From the NCBI GenBank assembly GCA_017425655.1, contig JAFPAT010000013.1, positions 1 through 64,000 on the forward strand: DNA of 64,000 nucleotides, written 5' to 3'. The position numbers and the translations under genes were made by a program. Source of the stretch: Rikenellaceae bacterium (lineage in GTDB: Bacteria > Bacteroidota > Bacteroidia > Bacteroidales > Rikenellaceae). The notes under the pieces were generated by a model. That model did no database searches. It saw nothing but the letters and a program-made list of their open reading frames with translations, and was not told the DNA's origin. This document shows positions 1 through 9,045 of the stretch, in pieces. Numbering within the stretch: position 1 is the stretch's first letter; the number at the start of each line of letters is the position of its first letter.

Positions 1-3
1 AAT

Positions 4-1182
4 TTGAAAAAGATAGTCGGAATTTTGATCGCTGTTGCGGCGGCTGTGATTGGTACGTGCTGTGGCGAGAAAAATCCCGTAAATGGCCCCGAAACCAACT
101 GCAAGGCAAAACTGTCGGTCGGCGAACAGATCGAGTGGAATACCGCAAGTCAGTTCGTGATGATCACAGCTCCTGCCGATCAGAAGTGGACCGCGACCAT
201 CGAAGACGATTGGGCGTGGTTTGACTATGAGGATTACCACTACTACACAAAGGGTCAGGGTAATGGCGCAGTTGCTCTCTACATCGCCTCGAATGGTGCA
301 TCGAGTTCGCGCTCGACAACTATTAAGGTCGAATTTGAGGGTACAACAACCGTTACACTCAATATGACCCAGGGCGCATTTGTGCAGGTCGAAGCTCCCG
401 AAATCGATTACGAGGAGGCTTCGTGGCCCGAAATGCCTGTGGTGAAGCAGAACGACGGTAACCTCTACGTTACACATATGACCAAGGACAACAAGGGCAA
501 GACGATGCGTAACTACTCGATGTGCTACGATCCCGATGTCAAGGCTGCGCTGTGGATTGCTTATCCTCTGCACGAGTGCTACACACGCAAGGCGGTCGAT
601 CGTACCGATGCGTGGAGCTACGATCCTCTGATCCCCACAAAGTACCAGCCCAATATGGAGAAGGGTATGAGCAATGGTTACGATCGTGGTCATCAGGTGG
701 CTTCGGCCGATCGTTTGGCTTCGCGCGATATGAATGTGCAGACATTCTACTATACCAATATGACGGCGCAGGTGGGTGCAGGTATGAATCAGGATATCTG
801 GAACAATCTGGAAAATATGATTCGTAACGAGTATGTTTGTAGCGATACGTTGTATGTGGTTACGGGTTGCGTGATGACGACCGAGGATGATACGCAGGTG
901 CAGTGGGTGAATAATCGCAATGGCGGTAAAGTCGCCGTTCCGAAGGCTTACTTCAAGGTGTTGTTGCGTACCAAGACGGGTAATACGGGTAAAGCGGTCG
1001 ATAGCTCGAATGCAACGGCGATCGGTTTCTGGTATGAGAACCGTCGATATAGCTATTCGACACCGCGCGTTAGCGATTTGAAGAGTGTCGATGAGATCGA
1101 GCGTCTGACCGGTTTCACCTTCTTCCCGCAGATCTCTGATGATGTTAAGGAGCGCAAGGATCCGCAACGTTGGGGCTTCTAA
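4..1182 (+). CDS. BACON-domain DNA/RNA non-specific endonuclease lipoprotein (5' end at window edge)
   Basis: A surface or periplasmic nuclease of the beta-beta-alpha-metal (NUC1/EndA) family that should cut DNA and RNA without sequence preference. It has a lipoprotein-type signal peptide with Cys at residues 19-20, then a BACON-like beta-sandwich at about 38-125, then the nuclease domain at about 145-390. The catalytic DRGH motif is at residues 227-230, followed by the family's Asn-rich metal-binding stretch (TNMTAQVGAGMNQDIW, 251-266). The first in-frame start is TTG at the very edge of the window, so the true ATG may lie a few codons upstream outside it. It is the first visible gene of an operon with an EEP-family enzyme 24 bases downstream, a TonB receptor and a DUF5689 lipoprotein, which suggests nucleic-acid scavenging. 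The family call is secure; the exact start and cell-surface location are inferred. Confidence 0.88.
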   Translation: MKKIVGILIAVAAAVIGTCCGEKNPVNGPETNCKAKLSVGEQIEWNTASQFVMITAPADQKWTATIEDDWAWFDYEDYHYYTKGQGNGAVALYIASNGASSSRSTTIKVEFEGTTTVTLNMTQGAFVQVEAPEIDYEEASWPEMPVVKQNDGNLYVTHMTKDNKGKTMRNYSMCYDPDVKAALWIAYPLHECYTRKAVDRTDAWSYDPLIPTKYQPNMEKGMSNGYDRGHQVASADRLASRDMNVQTFYYTNMTAQVGAGMNQDIWNNLENMIRNEYVCSDTLYVVTGCVMTTEDDTQVQWVNNRNGGKVAVPKAYFKVLLRTKTGNTGKAVDSSNATAIGFWYENRRYSYSTPRVSDLKSVDEIERLTGFTFFPQISDDVKERKDPQRWGF

Positions 1183-1206
1183 TAAATTGATCAAATAAGA
1201 ACGAAA

Positions 1207-2247
1207 ATGAAGAGAGTATTAACCATTTCAATCGTTGCTCTGTTTGCATTTGCAGCATTTGCAGCATCGGCACAAAAGCCTCATACGGTGATGTTCTACA
1301 ACGTGGAGAATCTGTTCGATACGTTGAACGATCCCGACATTAACGATGAGGAGTTCCTGCCCGGCGCAGCAAAGGATTGGAATTCGTCGAAATATACTCG
1401 CAAATTGGCGAATATCGAGCAGGTGCTGATGGGTCTTTCGTCGAGTATCCGCGATTTCCCCGTTGTGATTGGTCTTTCGGAGATCGAAAATCGCAATGTG
1501 TTGGAGGATATTATCGTGCAGGGTAAGCTGATCAACGGAAACTACCGTATCTGCCACCACGACTCGCCCGATCGCCGCGGTGTCGATGTAGCATTCCTCT
1601 ATCGTCCCGACCGTTTTGTGTTTGAGGGTCAGTCGGCTCTGCCCGTGAGAATGGAGGAGTTTCCCGCGATGCGTACGCGCGATATCGTGTTGATGTGGGG
1701 TAAGATCGATGGTGAGCAGTTCTGCTTTATGGTTGCTCATTGGCCTTCGCGTAGCGGTGGTCAGGCAGCTTCGGACCCCAAGCGTCGTCGTGCGGCGCAG
1801 GTGATGCGTGATGCGGCCGATTCGATCTATCGAGTAAATCCTGCGTGCAAGATTGTGATGATGGGCGACTTTAACGACGATCCGATCGATCCGAGCATTG
1901 CCGAGGTGCTTAATGCCAAAGGCAAGGTGAAGGATCTCAATGCGGGCGATCTGTTCAATCCCTATTGGTCGATGTTTAAGGCGGGACACGGCACATTGGC
2001 ATACCAAGATGCGTGGAACATCTTCGACAATATTGTAGTTAGCGAGAATTTGGTCAATGCCAAAGCGGGCGAATTGAAACTGCAGAAAGGTACAATGCCC
2101 AAATTCTATGGTAATATCTATCGCGCCCCGTTCCTGTTCCAGAAGGATGGACAGTATAAGGGCTACCCTCTGCGTACATTTGTAGGCAATAATTTCCAAG
2201 GCGGTTATAGCGACCACCTGCCCGTGTACATATTTATAGGCAAATAA
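1207..2247 (+). CDS. Endonuclease/exonuclease/phosphatase (EEP) family secreted enzyme
   Basis: A secreted metal-dependent phosphodiesterase or nuclease of the DNase I/EEP fold. An N-terminal signal peptide ends near residue 22 (ASA-Q). EEP signatures appear in order: YNVENLF (31-37, metal/active-site Asn), SEIEN (91-95, metal-binding Glu), VAHWPSR (176-182, catalytic His), MGDFNDDP (219-226, Asp and Asn), and YSDHLP near 336 (catalytic Asp-His). All key residues are present, so the enzyme should be active. It sits 24 bases after the NUC1-type nuclease and 13 bases before a TonB receptor, so it is probably co-transcribed and acts on the products of the upstream nuclease. The family also contains inositol and lipid phosphatases, so DNA or RNA as substrate is inferred from context. 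Confidence 0.88.
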   Translation: MKRVLTISIVALFAFAAFAASAQKPHTVMFYNVENLFDTLNDPDINDEEFLPGAAKDWNSSKYTRKLANIEQVLMGLSSSIRDFPVVIGLSEIENRNVLEDIIVQGKLINGNYRICHHDSPDRRGVDVAFLYRPDRFVFEGQSALPVRMEEFPAMRTRDIVLMWGKIDGEQFCFMVAHWPSRSGGQAASDPKRRRAAQVMRDAADSIYRVNPACKIVMMGDFNDDPIDPSIAEVLNAKGKVKDLNAGDLFNPYWSMFKAGHGTLAYQDAWNIFDNIVVSENLVNAKAGELKLQKGTMPKFYGNIYRAPFLFQKDGQYKGYPLRTFVGNNFQGGYSDHLPVYIFIGK

Positions 2248-2260
2248 AATATTAAATAAT

Positions 2261-5047
2261 ATGAAGATTAAAAATCTCTTAATTCTACTCTTTACCCTTA
2301 TCGTTGTCGGAGCTTCGGCTCAAGAGGGCGGTGTGAAGGGTCGTGCCGTTACGCGCGTGGGTCGAACTGTGATTGACGGCGTGAAGGTTACTATCGAGCC
2401 TACGGGTCAGGTAGTATATACCAATGCCAATGGCGATTTCGAGGTTAAGGGCTTAACGGCAGGCGAATATCGTGTCATGTTCGAGGCAGCAGATTTCGAG
2501 CCTGTTACGCTGATGGTTAAGGTCGGCGAATCGGTTAAGGATATGAGCCTTGTGCCGATGTCGAATACGATGATTGTAGCCGGTATGGGCGACGATTTCT
2601 TCGCGGAGTTCGATACCGAGACGGCAAATGATGCGCAGGTAATGCCCTCGTCGCTGTCAGCGTCGAAGGATGTGTTTAACAACATTGCAGGCTATCAGTT
2701 CAGCCAGATGCGTTTCCGCCCACGTGGTTATGAGTCGCAGATGGAGGGCACCTACTTGAATGGTGTCTATTTCAACGATGCACTGACAGGTAATGGTCCC
2801 TGGTCGCTGTGGTCGGGTCTGAACGATGCAACCCGCAATCAGGAGGTGTCGTCGGCTCTGGGCGTTTCGGACTATGGCGTTGGCGGTATTGGTGGCGTTA
2901 CGAATATCAACGCACGTGCCTCGCAGATGCGCAAGGGTTTCCGCGCAAGTGTTGTCAATGCCAACAATAATTACCGTTTCCGCGTAATGTTATCGTATGC
3001 ATCGGGTATGCTCGACAATGGTTGGTCGTATGCATTCTCGTTCTCAACCCGTCAGGGTGGTAACGATTGGATCAACGGTACCTATTACAACGCTTTCGGC
3101 TACTTTGCTTCGGTCGAGAAACGATTGAATCGTTGCCACCGTTTGGCATTGACCGTATTGGGCGCACCGACCCAGCGTGGCGTGCAGAATGCTTCGACAC
3201 AGGAGGTCTATGATATGGTTGGTAGCAACTATTACAACTCGAATTGGGGTTATCAGGTGGATAAGAAGCGTAATGCACGTATTCGTAACTTCCACGAGCC
3301 TATTGTGATGCTTAACTACTACTTCGAGCCGAGCACCTCGACCAAATTTATGGTTACGGGCGCATATCGTTTCGGTCGTAATGGTTATTCGGCACTCGAT
3401 TGGTACGATGGCGCAGATCCGCGTCCCGATTACTATCGCAACCTACCCAGCTATTTCGAGCGTCAGGGCGACTTCGAGAAGGCCGATATCGTTCGTTGGG
3501 CGTGGGGTGCAGATTGGGGTACTCGCCAGATCAATTGGGATCGCCTCTATAACAACAACTATGGTAATGTTACCGAGGGCTCGAATGTGGCAAGCCTGAA
3601 TGGCCAGCGTCGTTCGAACTATGTTATCGAGGAGCGTCATACCGATCAGCAGGATGTGAATTTGAAATTGCAGTTGATGCAGTATCTGCGAGGTGGTCAT
3701 CGCCTTAATGCGGGTATCGACCTGCGCTACAATCGCACCGAGTACTACAAGCAGATGAAGGATCTGCTGGGTGGCGACTATTGGCTCGATGTCGATAAGT
3801 ATGCCGAGCGTGATTTCGTTGGTGAGCGCGTGATGCAGAACAACCTCGATTACTACGAGGCTAACGGCCACGCTCCGATCATTAAGGAGGACGATAAGTA
3901 TGGCTACGACTACTACGCACACGTTCGCAATGCCAAGTTATGGGCTATTTGGAACTATAACACGGGTCGTCTCGAAGGCTTTGTAGCTGGTGAGGCCGGT
4001 TATGCAGGCCAGTGGCGCGAGGGTATTTACCGCAAGGGTAGCTTCGAGGATAACTCGCAGGGTGCGAGCAAAAAGCTCAACTTCCTCGAGTATAAGGCGA
4101 AGGGTGCTCTGACTTACAAAATCTCGGGTGCTAACTCGCTGACCGCGTCGGTTGCATATATGCAGCAGGCTCCGTCGTTCCAGTCGTCGTTCGTGTCGCC
4201 TCGTACGCGTAACAGCGTAACTCCTAACCTGACTCCGGAGAAGGTGTTTAGTGCCGACCTGACCTATGATCTGCACGTTGGCGGCTTCAAGACTCGCGTT
4301 TCGGGTTACTATACCACCATTGAGGATCGTTCGAAGGTGATTAGTTTCTACGACGATCTGCAATCGACATTTACAAACTTTGCGATGAGCAATATCGATA
4401 GCCGCTATGCGGGTGTTGAGGTTGGTTTCTCGATCCCTCTGTTCAAGGTATTGAGCCTGAATGGTGCTGTAAGCTATGGCGACTACCGCTATACTTCGAA
4501 TCCGTTGATTACCCAGACGGCTGACAACTCGGCCGAGATCGTAATGTCGGGCGAGAAGGTATATTGGAAGGGCTACCACGTTGAGAGCACTCCGCAGACT
4601 GCTGCTAACTTGGGTCTGGCACTGCGTACCTCGAACAATATCTACGCCGGCATTGATGTCAATTACTACAATGCTCTCTACCTGTCGATGAACCCGCTGT
4701 ATCGTACCGATAAGGCTCTGACGGGTCGTATCTTCTCGTCGAATACCTATGAGGAGAATCTGGCGGCCGTTAAGGAGATGACTGCGCAGGAGCGTTTCGA
4801 CAATGCCTTTGTGCTGAATGCCAATATCGGAAAGAATTGGTATATCGTCAATCGCAAGTACAATTTGGGCGTAAGCCTGCAGGTGAATAACCTTCTCAAT
4901 ACGAAGAATATTCGCACGGGCGGTTACGAGCAGATGCGTCTGCGCGAGGACGAGAGCGGTACGACGGTTAAGTACGATCGCTTCGACTCGAAGTACTTCT
5001 ACCTGATGGGTACGACCTACTATTTGAATGTATATTTCCGTTTCTAA
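2261..5047 (+). CDS. TonB-dependent outer-membrane receptor with carboxypeptidase-like N-terminal domain
   Basis: A 928-residue outer-membrane importer. A signal peptide (cut near residue 20, ASA-Q) is followed by a carboxypeptidase-regulatory-like beta-sandwich at about 25-95, a plug domain at about 120-230 (SSLSASKDVFNNIAGYQF, RFRPRGYESQ) and a beta-barrel ending in Phe (YYLNVYFRF), as expected for outer-membrane insertion. No SusD-like partner follows, so it is not a SusCD pair. It is embedded between two secreted nuclease-type genes and a DUF5689 lipoprotein with gaps of 13 and 20 bases. I infer that it imports products released by these enzymes, such as oligonucleotides, nucleosides or phosphate. 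The ligand is not readable from sequence. Confidence 0.88.
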   Translation: MKIKNLLILLFTLIVVGASAQEGGVKGRAVTRVGRTVIDGVKVTIEPTGQVVYTNANGDFEVKGLTAGEYRVMFEAADFEPVTLMVKVGESVKDMSLVPMSNTMIVAGMGDDFFAEFDTETANDAQVMPSSLSASKDVFNNIAGYQFSQMRFRPRGYESQMEGTYLNGVYFNDALTGNGPWSLWSGLNDATRNQEVSSALGVSDYGVGGIGGVTNINARASQMRKGFRASVVNANNNYRFRVMLSYASGMLDNGWSYAFSFSTRQGGNDWINGTYYNAFGYFASVEKRLNRCHRLALTVLGAPTQRGVQNASTQEVYDMVGSNYYNSNWGYQVDKKRNARIRNFHEPIVMLNYYFEPSTSTKFMVTGAYRFGRNGYSALDWYDGADPRPDYYRNLPSYFERQGDFEKADIVRWAWGADWGTRQINWDRLYNNNYGNVTEGSNVASLNGQRRSNYVIEERHTDQQDVNLKLQLMQYLRGGHRLNAGIDLRYNRTEYYKQMKDLLGGDYWLDVDKYAERDFVGERVMQNNLDYYEANGHAPIIKEDDKYGYDYYAHVRNAKLWAIWNYNTGRLEGFVAGEAGYAGQWREGIYRKGSFEDNSQGASKKLNFLEYKAKGALTYKISGANSLTASVAYMQQAPSFQSSFVSPRTRNSVTPNLTPEKVFSADLTYDLHVGGFKTRVSGYYTTIEDRSKVISFYDDLQSTFTNFAMSNIDSRYAGVEVGFSIPLFKVLSLNGAVSYGDYRYTSNPLITQTADNSAEIVMSGEKVYWKGYHVESTPQTAANLGLALRTSNNIYAGIDVNYYNALYLSMNPLYRTDKALTGRIFSSNTYEENLAAVKEMTAQERFDNAFVLNANIGKNWYIVNRKYNLGVSLQVNNLLNTKNIRTGGYEQMRLREDESGTTVKYDRFDSKYFYLMGTTYYLNVYFRF

Positions 5048-5067
5048 TCGATTAAAAAGTTAAGACT

Positions 5068-5925
5068 ATGAGTGCAAAAAAGTATATACTTGGTTTGGTG
5101 GCTGCGCTGATGTTGGTGGGCTGCTACGAGGACTTCGACACTCCCATTATCGAGCCTACGGTTAAACTCGAACCTACGCATACCATTGCCGAGTTCAAGG
5201 CGATGTTTCAAGAGCGTGGTGGTGCCTTCGATATTACCGATGACATCATCATTGCGGGTAAAGTAACCACGAGCGACGAAACGGGAAACTTCTATAAGAA
5301 TATGTATATTCAGGACGAGACCGCCGGCATCGAGCTTCGCATCGGTCGTTCGGGCCTCTATAATGACTATAAGCTGGGTCAGACGATCTATGTTAAGGCT
5401 AATGGTCTGCGTATGGGTAACTATGGCGGTATGGTCAATCTGGGTGGCGCAATCCCCGAAAATTACGACTACGAGACTTCGTATATCGAGCCGCAGGCCG
5501 TGATTGATCTTGTTATCAAGAAGGGCGAGAAGGGTGAGCGTGTAGCTCCGCTTGATTTGAGCGATGGCAATATCCCCGTAAGTAGTTATGGCAAGTGGGT
5601 ACGTTTCGAGAATGCAGTCTTTGAGGGTTGTACCTACTATGACCGCGACAACACCGTTGGCGGTGGCGATATCGCTATCGACACTTGGGCAAACAAGGAT
5701 TATAAGGGTGAGTCGTCGGTTGGTAAGTATGGTAATGCCATCTTCAACGTCAATGGTACCAAAATCAATGTGCGATCGAGTGGTTACTCGAAATTCGCAG
5801 GCGAGAAGACTCCTGCAAAGGGTACGGTTTGCAATATTGAGGGTATCATGGTATATTACTCGGGTGGCAAACCGGCATTCCAGATCTCGATCAACTCGCT
5901 TGACGATATCCAGATCGTAAAGTAA
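5068..5925 (+). CDS. DUF5689 domain lipoprotein
   Basis: A 285-residue lipoprotein with lipobox LMLVGC (Cys19). The mature part matches the DUF5689/OB-fold pattern found in Bacteroidetes surface proteins: an IAGKVTTSDETGNFYKNMYI stretch at about 72-91, then QDETAGIELRI, then a C-terminal half that repeats the OB-like logic (VCNIEGIMVYYSGGKPAFQI). OB-like folds often bind oligonucleotides or sugars. It is the last gene of the nuclease/EEP/TonB-receptor operon, directly before a double hairpin and terminator. It may be the surface binding partner of the receptor, by analogy with SusD, but this is inference. No catalytic residues are evident. Confidence 0.8.
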   Translation: MSAKKYILGLVAALMLVGCYEDFDTPIIEPTVKLEPTHTIAEFKAMFQERGGAFDITDDIIIAGKVTTSDETGNFYKNMYIQDETAGIELRIGRSGLYNDYKLGQTIYVKANGLRMGNYGGMVNLGGAIPENYDYETSYIEPQAVIDLVIKKGEKGERVAPLDLSDGNIPVSSYGKWVRFENAVFEGCTYYDRDNTVGGGDIAIDTWANKDYKGESSVGKYGNAIFNVNGTKINVRSSGYSKFAGEKTPAKGTVCNIEGIMVYYSGGKPAFQISINSLDDIQIVK

Positions 5926-5930
5926 TCCGT

Positions 5931-5963
5931 AGTCAGATTCGAATTATCGGTTCGAATCTGACT
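5931..5963. repeat. Perfect 13-bp inverted repeat after the nuclease operon
   Basis: The arms AGTCAGATTCGAA (5931-5943) and TTCGAATCTGACT (5951-5963) are perfectly complementary around a 7-base loop. It begins 6 bases after the DUF5689 stop codon and is followed directly by the intrinsic terminator, so the 3' end of the transcript carries two stacked hairpins. Confidence 0.85.
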
Positions 5964-5966
5964 CAT

Positions 5967-6007
5967 AAAAAAACACCGTTGCGCTTTTGGTCGCAACGGT
6001 GTTTTTT
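5967..6007. terminator. Bidirectional intrinsic terminator between the DUF5689 gene and rpoD
   Basis: The 10-bp stem CACCGTTGCG (5974-5983) / CGCAACGGTG (5992-6001) is flanked by an A run on the left and a T run on the right, so it can terminate both converging genes. Confidence 0.9.
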
Positions 6008-6033
6008 ATTGTGTGAGAGGAGTAATCCTCGGC

Positions 6034-6894
6034 TTATCCCAAATACGATTTAAGAAGTTTGCTACGCGACGAGTGGCGCAGACGGCGGATAGCCTTCTCC
6101 TTAATCTGGCGAACACGCTCACGGGTAAGACCGAACTTCTCGCCGATCTCTTCGAGGGTCATCTCCTGACAACCGATACCAAAGAAGTACTTGATGATAT
6201 CCTTCTCGCGATCGGTAAGCGTCGAGAGCGCGCGCTCAACCTCGGTGCTGAGCGATTCGTTGATCAAACCACGATCGGCATTGGGCGAATCGGTATTAAC
6301 CAACACATCAAGCAGGCTGTTATCCTCACCATCGGCGAAAGGTGCATCGACCGATACGTGGCGACCTGCAACGCGCAGAGTGTCAGAAATCTTCTCTTTG
6401 GGCAGCTCCAAAGCCTTTGCTAACTCTTCGGGCGAGGGGGTACGCTCGTTCTCCTGCTCGAAGCGGGCAAATGCCTTGTTGATTTTGTTGAGCGAACCAA
6501 CCTGATTCAGCGGCAGACGCACGATACGCGACTGCTCGGCCAGAGCCTGCAAAATCGACTGACGAATCCACCATACGGCATACGAAATGAATTTGAAACC
6601 ACGTGTTTCGTCGAACTTCTCGGCAGCCTTGATCAGACCGAGGTTACCCTCATTGATCAAGTCTGGAAGGCTCAAACCCTGGTTCTGGTATTGTTTAGCC
6701 ACCGAAACCACAAAGCGCAAGTTCGCCTTGGTCAATTTTTCGAGGGCCTCTTGATCACCTTTTTTGATTCGTTGGGCGAGTTCCACCTCCTCTTCAACCG
6801 TGATAAGATCCTCTTTACCGATCTCCTGCAAATATTTGTCGAGCGATGCGCTCTCACGGTTGGTGATGGACTTTGTAATCTTTAATTGACGCAT
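6034..6894 (-). CDS. rpoD: Primary RNA polymerase sigma factor (RpoD/SigA)
   Basis: The housekeeping sigma-70 of the Bacteroidetes type, 286 residues, with a much shortened region 1 compared with proteobacterial RpoD. Visible parts are region 1.2 ([20 protein letters not shown]), region 2 with the -10 recognition helix ([16 protein letters not shown], about 98-113), region 3 (about 135-185) and region 4 with the helix-turn-helix near the C terminus ([20 protein letters not shown]). Initiation by this factor fits the TTG/TAnnTTTG promoters seen across the window. It is transcribed toward the converging nuclease operon and shares its terminator. The ATG start is unambiguous. Confidence 0.97.
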   Translation of the reverse strand: MRQLKITKSITNRESASLDKYLQEIGKEDLITVEEEVELAQRIKKGDQEALEKLTKANLRFVVSVAKQYQNQGLSLPDLINEGNLGLIKAAEKFDETRGFKFISYAVWWIRQSILQALAEQSRIVRLPLNQVGSLNKINKAFARFEQENERTPSPEELAKALELPKEKISDTLRVAGRHVSVDAPFADGEDNSLLDVLVNTDSPNADRGLINESLSTEVERALSTLTDREKDIIKYFFGIGCQEMTLEEIGEKFGLTRERVRQIKEKAIRRLRHSSRSKLLKSYLG

Positions 6895-6957
6895 ATTCTT
6901 CTATTTATTTCGTTTTTCTTGTTTATCTCTTCATTTTGTGCGACTCGCCGTTCGGGT

Positions 6958-6996
6958 AAAAAAGCGGGGGCGACTGTTTGGTCAGCTCACCCCCGC
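6958..6996 (-). terminator. Intrinsic terminator of the htrA gene
   Basis: GCGGGGG (6964-6970) pairs with CCCCCGC (6990-6996). Read on the minus strand, the stem is followed by six T residues (A run 6958-6963). It lies 34 bases after the htrA stop and ahead of rpoD. Confidence 0.85.
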
Positions 6997-7029
6997 ATAT
7001 TGTTTATCGTGATCCTCTCTCGCTCGGAG

Positions 7030-8496
7030 TTACTCTACGAAGGTGTAGCTTGCAGAGCGTCCGTTAGGATAGATGCCGTCGATCGAAGCGATCTTCTCGT
7101 TGATCTTTGACAGATCGTTGAGCGAACGAATTTGACGGTCGTTGATGTGAGTAATGATGAAGCCTTCACGTACGCGAGCCTTTGCCAACAAGCCACCCTG
7201 CTTGATCTGCGTAACCTGCAAACCTCCCTTGATATCCAACTCTCGCATCGCACGCTCATTCACCGCTGCGAATTTACCGCCCAATGCCTGCTCAACATCA
7301 ACATCATCCTTCGAGATGAGTTCTGCTTTACCTGCTTTATTACGTAAAGTAACCTCAAAATGTTTCACATCGTCGCCTCTTTTTACCGAAATTTTCACCT
7401 TATCGTTGGGTCGATGTTTGCCAATCTGTTCAGAGATAGTTGCTCGATCGTTGATTTTCACGCCGTTAATCGACATTATCACATCGCCCTTGCGAATTCC
7501 GGCTGCCGATGCTGCACCTTCGGGATCGACCGAAGCCACATATGCACCACCGATCTCCTTGATACCGGTCTCCTCGCCCTGTTCGTCGATGAAGGTCTGA
7601 TCAACGGGACGATAGCTGATGCCGAGCATCGCACGCTGAACTACGCCAAACTCTTTCAGATCGATAACAACCTTCTTTACGATCGATTCAGGAACGGCAA
7701 ATGAATAACCGATGTAACTACCTGTTGAAGATTTAATTACGGTATTGATTCCGACCAACTCGCCACGCGTATTTACCAACGCGCCACCCGAATTACCGGG
7801 ATTAACAGCCGCATCGGTCTGAATAAACGATTCGATACTGAACTCATTGGGAATAACATTCAGCTGACGGGCCTTTGCACTGACGATACCTGCCGTGATG
7901 GTCGATTGCAGATCGAACGGGCTACCAATAGCCAGCACCCACTCGCCCAAACGCAGATCATCCGAACTGCCGAAGGGGATCGTAGGCAGATTCTCTCCCT
8001 CGATCTTAATCAGTGCCACGTCGGTAGTAGGATCGGTGCCGATGATTTTTGCATCGAAGACGCGATTGTCGTTTAGCTTTACGCGCAACTTTGAAGCATT
8101 TTCAATGACGTGGTTATTGGTTACGATGAAACCATCCTCCGAGATAATCACACCCGAACCGCCCGAACGTCGCTCCTGCGGCTGCATCGAGCCACCGCCC
8201 TGTGGACCAAAGAAGAAATCGAAGAAGGGATCGGCCGAACGGCTGTATTGTACCTCTTCAGTCTTTTCGATATTGACAACCGCCTTCACTGCATTCTCGG
8301 CAGCATAGGTCAAATCGGGATAATTCTGTGCATCATAGGCCGTAAAGTGTGAGCCAACGCTCTGCGATGCGAACTCGGTGGCAACACCCTCTTCGACCGA
8401 ACGATCGATCTTCTGGTTTGTAATATAGTATGCCGAAGCGGCACCCGTCAGAGCAGACGCTGCAAGAGCAGCAATAAAAAACATACTCCTTTTCAT
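7030..8496 (-). CDS. degP: Do/DegP-family periplasmic serine protease (HtrA)
   Basis: A periplasmic protein quality-control protease of 488 residues. It has an N-terminal signal or anchor segment (about 5-25), a trypsin-like domain with an intact catalytic triad, and two PDZ domains (about 285-375 and 400-480). The triad is His129 (TNNHVIENA), Asp159 (DPTTDVALI) and Ser236 (NPGNSGGAL). The FFDFFFGPQGG segment near 91-101 matches the LA loop of Do proteases. It has its own promoter about 95 bases upstream and a terminator before rpoD. Which of the DegP/DegQ/DegS subtypes it corresponds to is not certain, but two PDZ domains favour DegP/Q. Confidence 0.94.
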   Translation of the reverse strand: MKRSMFFIAALAASALTGAASAYYITNQKIDRSVEEGVATEFASQSVGSHFTAYDAQNYPDLTYAAENAVKAVVNIEKTEEVQYSRSADPFFDFFFGPQGGGSMQPQERRSGGSGVIISEDGFIVTNNHVIENASKLRVKLNDNRVFDAKIIGTDPTTDVALIKIEGENLPTIPFGSSDDLRLGEWVLAIGSPFDLQSTITAGIVSAKARQLNVIPNEFSIESFIQTDAAVNPGNSGGALVNTRGELVGINTVIKSSTGSYIGYSFAVPESIVKKVVIDLKEFGVVQRAMLGISYRPVDQTFIDEQGEETGIKEIGGAYVASVDPEGAASAAGIRKGDVIMSINGVKINDRATISEQIGKHRPNDKVKISVKRGDDVKHFEVTLRNKAGKAELISKDDVDVEQALGGKFAAVNERAMRELDIKGGLQVTQIKQGGLLAKARVREGFIITHINDRQIRSLNDLSKINEKIASIDGIYPNGRSASYTFVE

Positions 8497-8589
8497 AACA
8501 TTAATTGATTCAAAAAATTTAACAATACAAAAAGGCGATTTGAATCATAGGCAAATTTGGTTTTTTAATGTTTCAGATATTAAACGCAA

Positions 8590-8620
8590 CAAATATACAA
8601 TTATTGCATACTCCGTGCAA
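8590..8620 (-). promoter_or_regulatory. Bacteroidetes-type promoter of htrA
   Basis: On the minus strand, -33 TTG (8620-8618), a 20-base spacer, and -7 TATATTTG (8597-8590) match TTG-N20-TAnnTTTG. The htrA start lies about 93 bases downstream. Confidence 0.7.
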
Positions 8621-8963
8621 TTTTTTTCAACCAAAAGAACAATCACCCCCTTCGTCGCACCTTAAATAATAATATGGTAGCGAATAGCTCTAAAGATAGT
8701 ATGCCTATTACGCACTGTGGAACGAGCGTGTTATCGCCGATAGAGGTCAGGTTTGTCCGAGAACTTTGATTGGCAGGTGCTGGAAGTATTGGTCGAAATG
8801 AGTTGAAAAGGTTGGAGGATTTGATAACGGTTAGAGGAGGTGAATATTCCTCAAAATGTGATTTGAGGGGCTTCGTGAGCGATTTTTCGCTATGGTAGCA
8901 TTGGTCTAAAAGTTGATAATAGTTGGCATTTTGTTGTAAAACAAAGAAAAAACCTCGGAAAAC
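8621..8963. other. Intergenic region without a recognisable gene
   Basis: About 340 bases lie between the htrA and tetR promoters. They hold only short hairpins (CCTCAAA/TTTGAGG at about 8854-8873; AGCGA/TCGCT at about 8878-8891) and a 31-codon frame at 8674-8769 that has no supporting feature. I see no tRNA, repeat or longer gene. Confidence 0.5.
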
Positions 8964-9004
8964 AGAAAACTTTTTTGGTTTATAAAGTTTTCTAGGTATC
9001 TTTG
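8964..9004 (+). promoter_or_regulatory. tetR promoter with overlapping inverted-repeat operator
   Basis: The promoter is -33 TTG (8975-8977), a 19-base spacer and -7 TATCTTTG (8997-9004). A perfect 10-bp inverted repeat AGAAAACTTT (8964-8973) / AAAGTTTTCT (8984-8993) brackets the -33 element. Its 30-base span is typical of TetR-family operators, so autoregulation is likely. Confidence 0.68.
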
Positions 9005-9045
9005 TGCGTTGTATATTTTAGATATATAGATTAAAGAGTAAAATA

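Noticed and set aside
8674..8769. A 31-codon frame between htrA and tetR
   Set aside because: No ribosome-binding signal, no promoter placed for it and no recognisable motif; frames of this size occur by chance.
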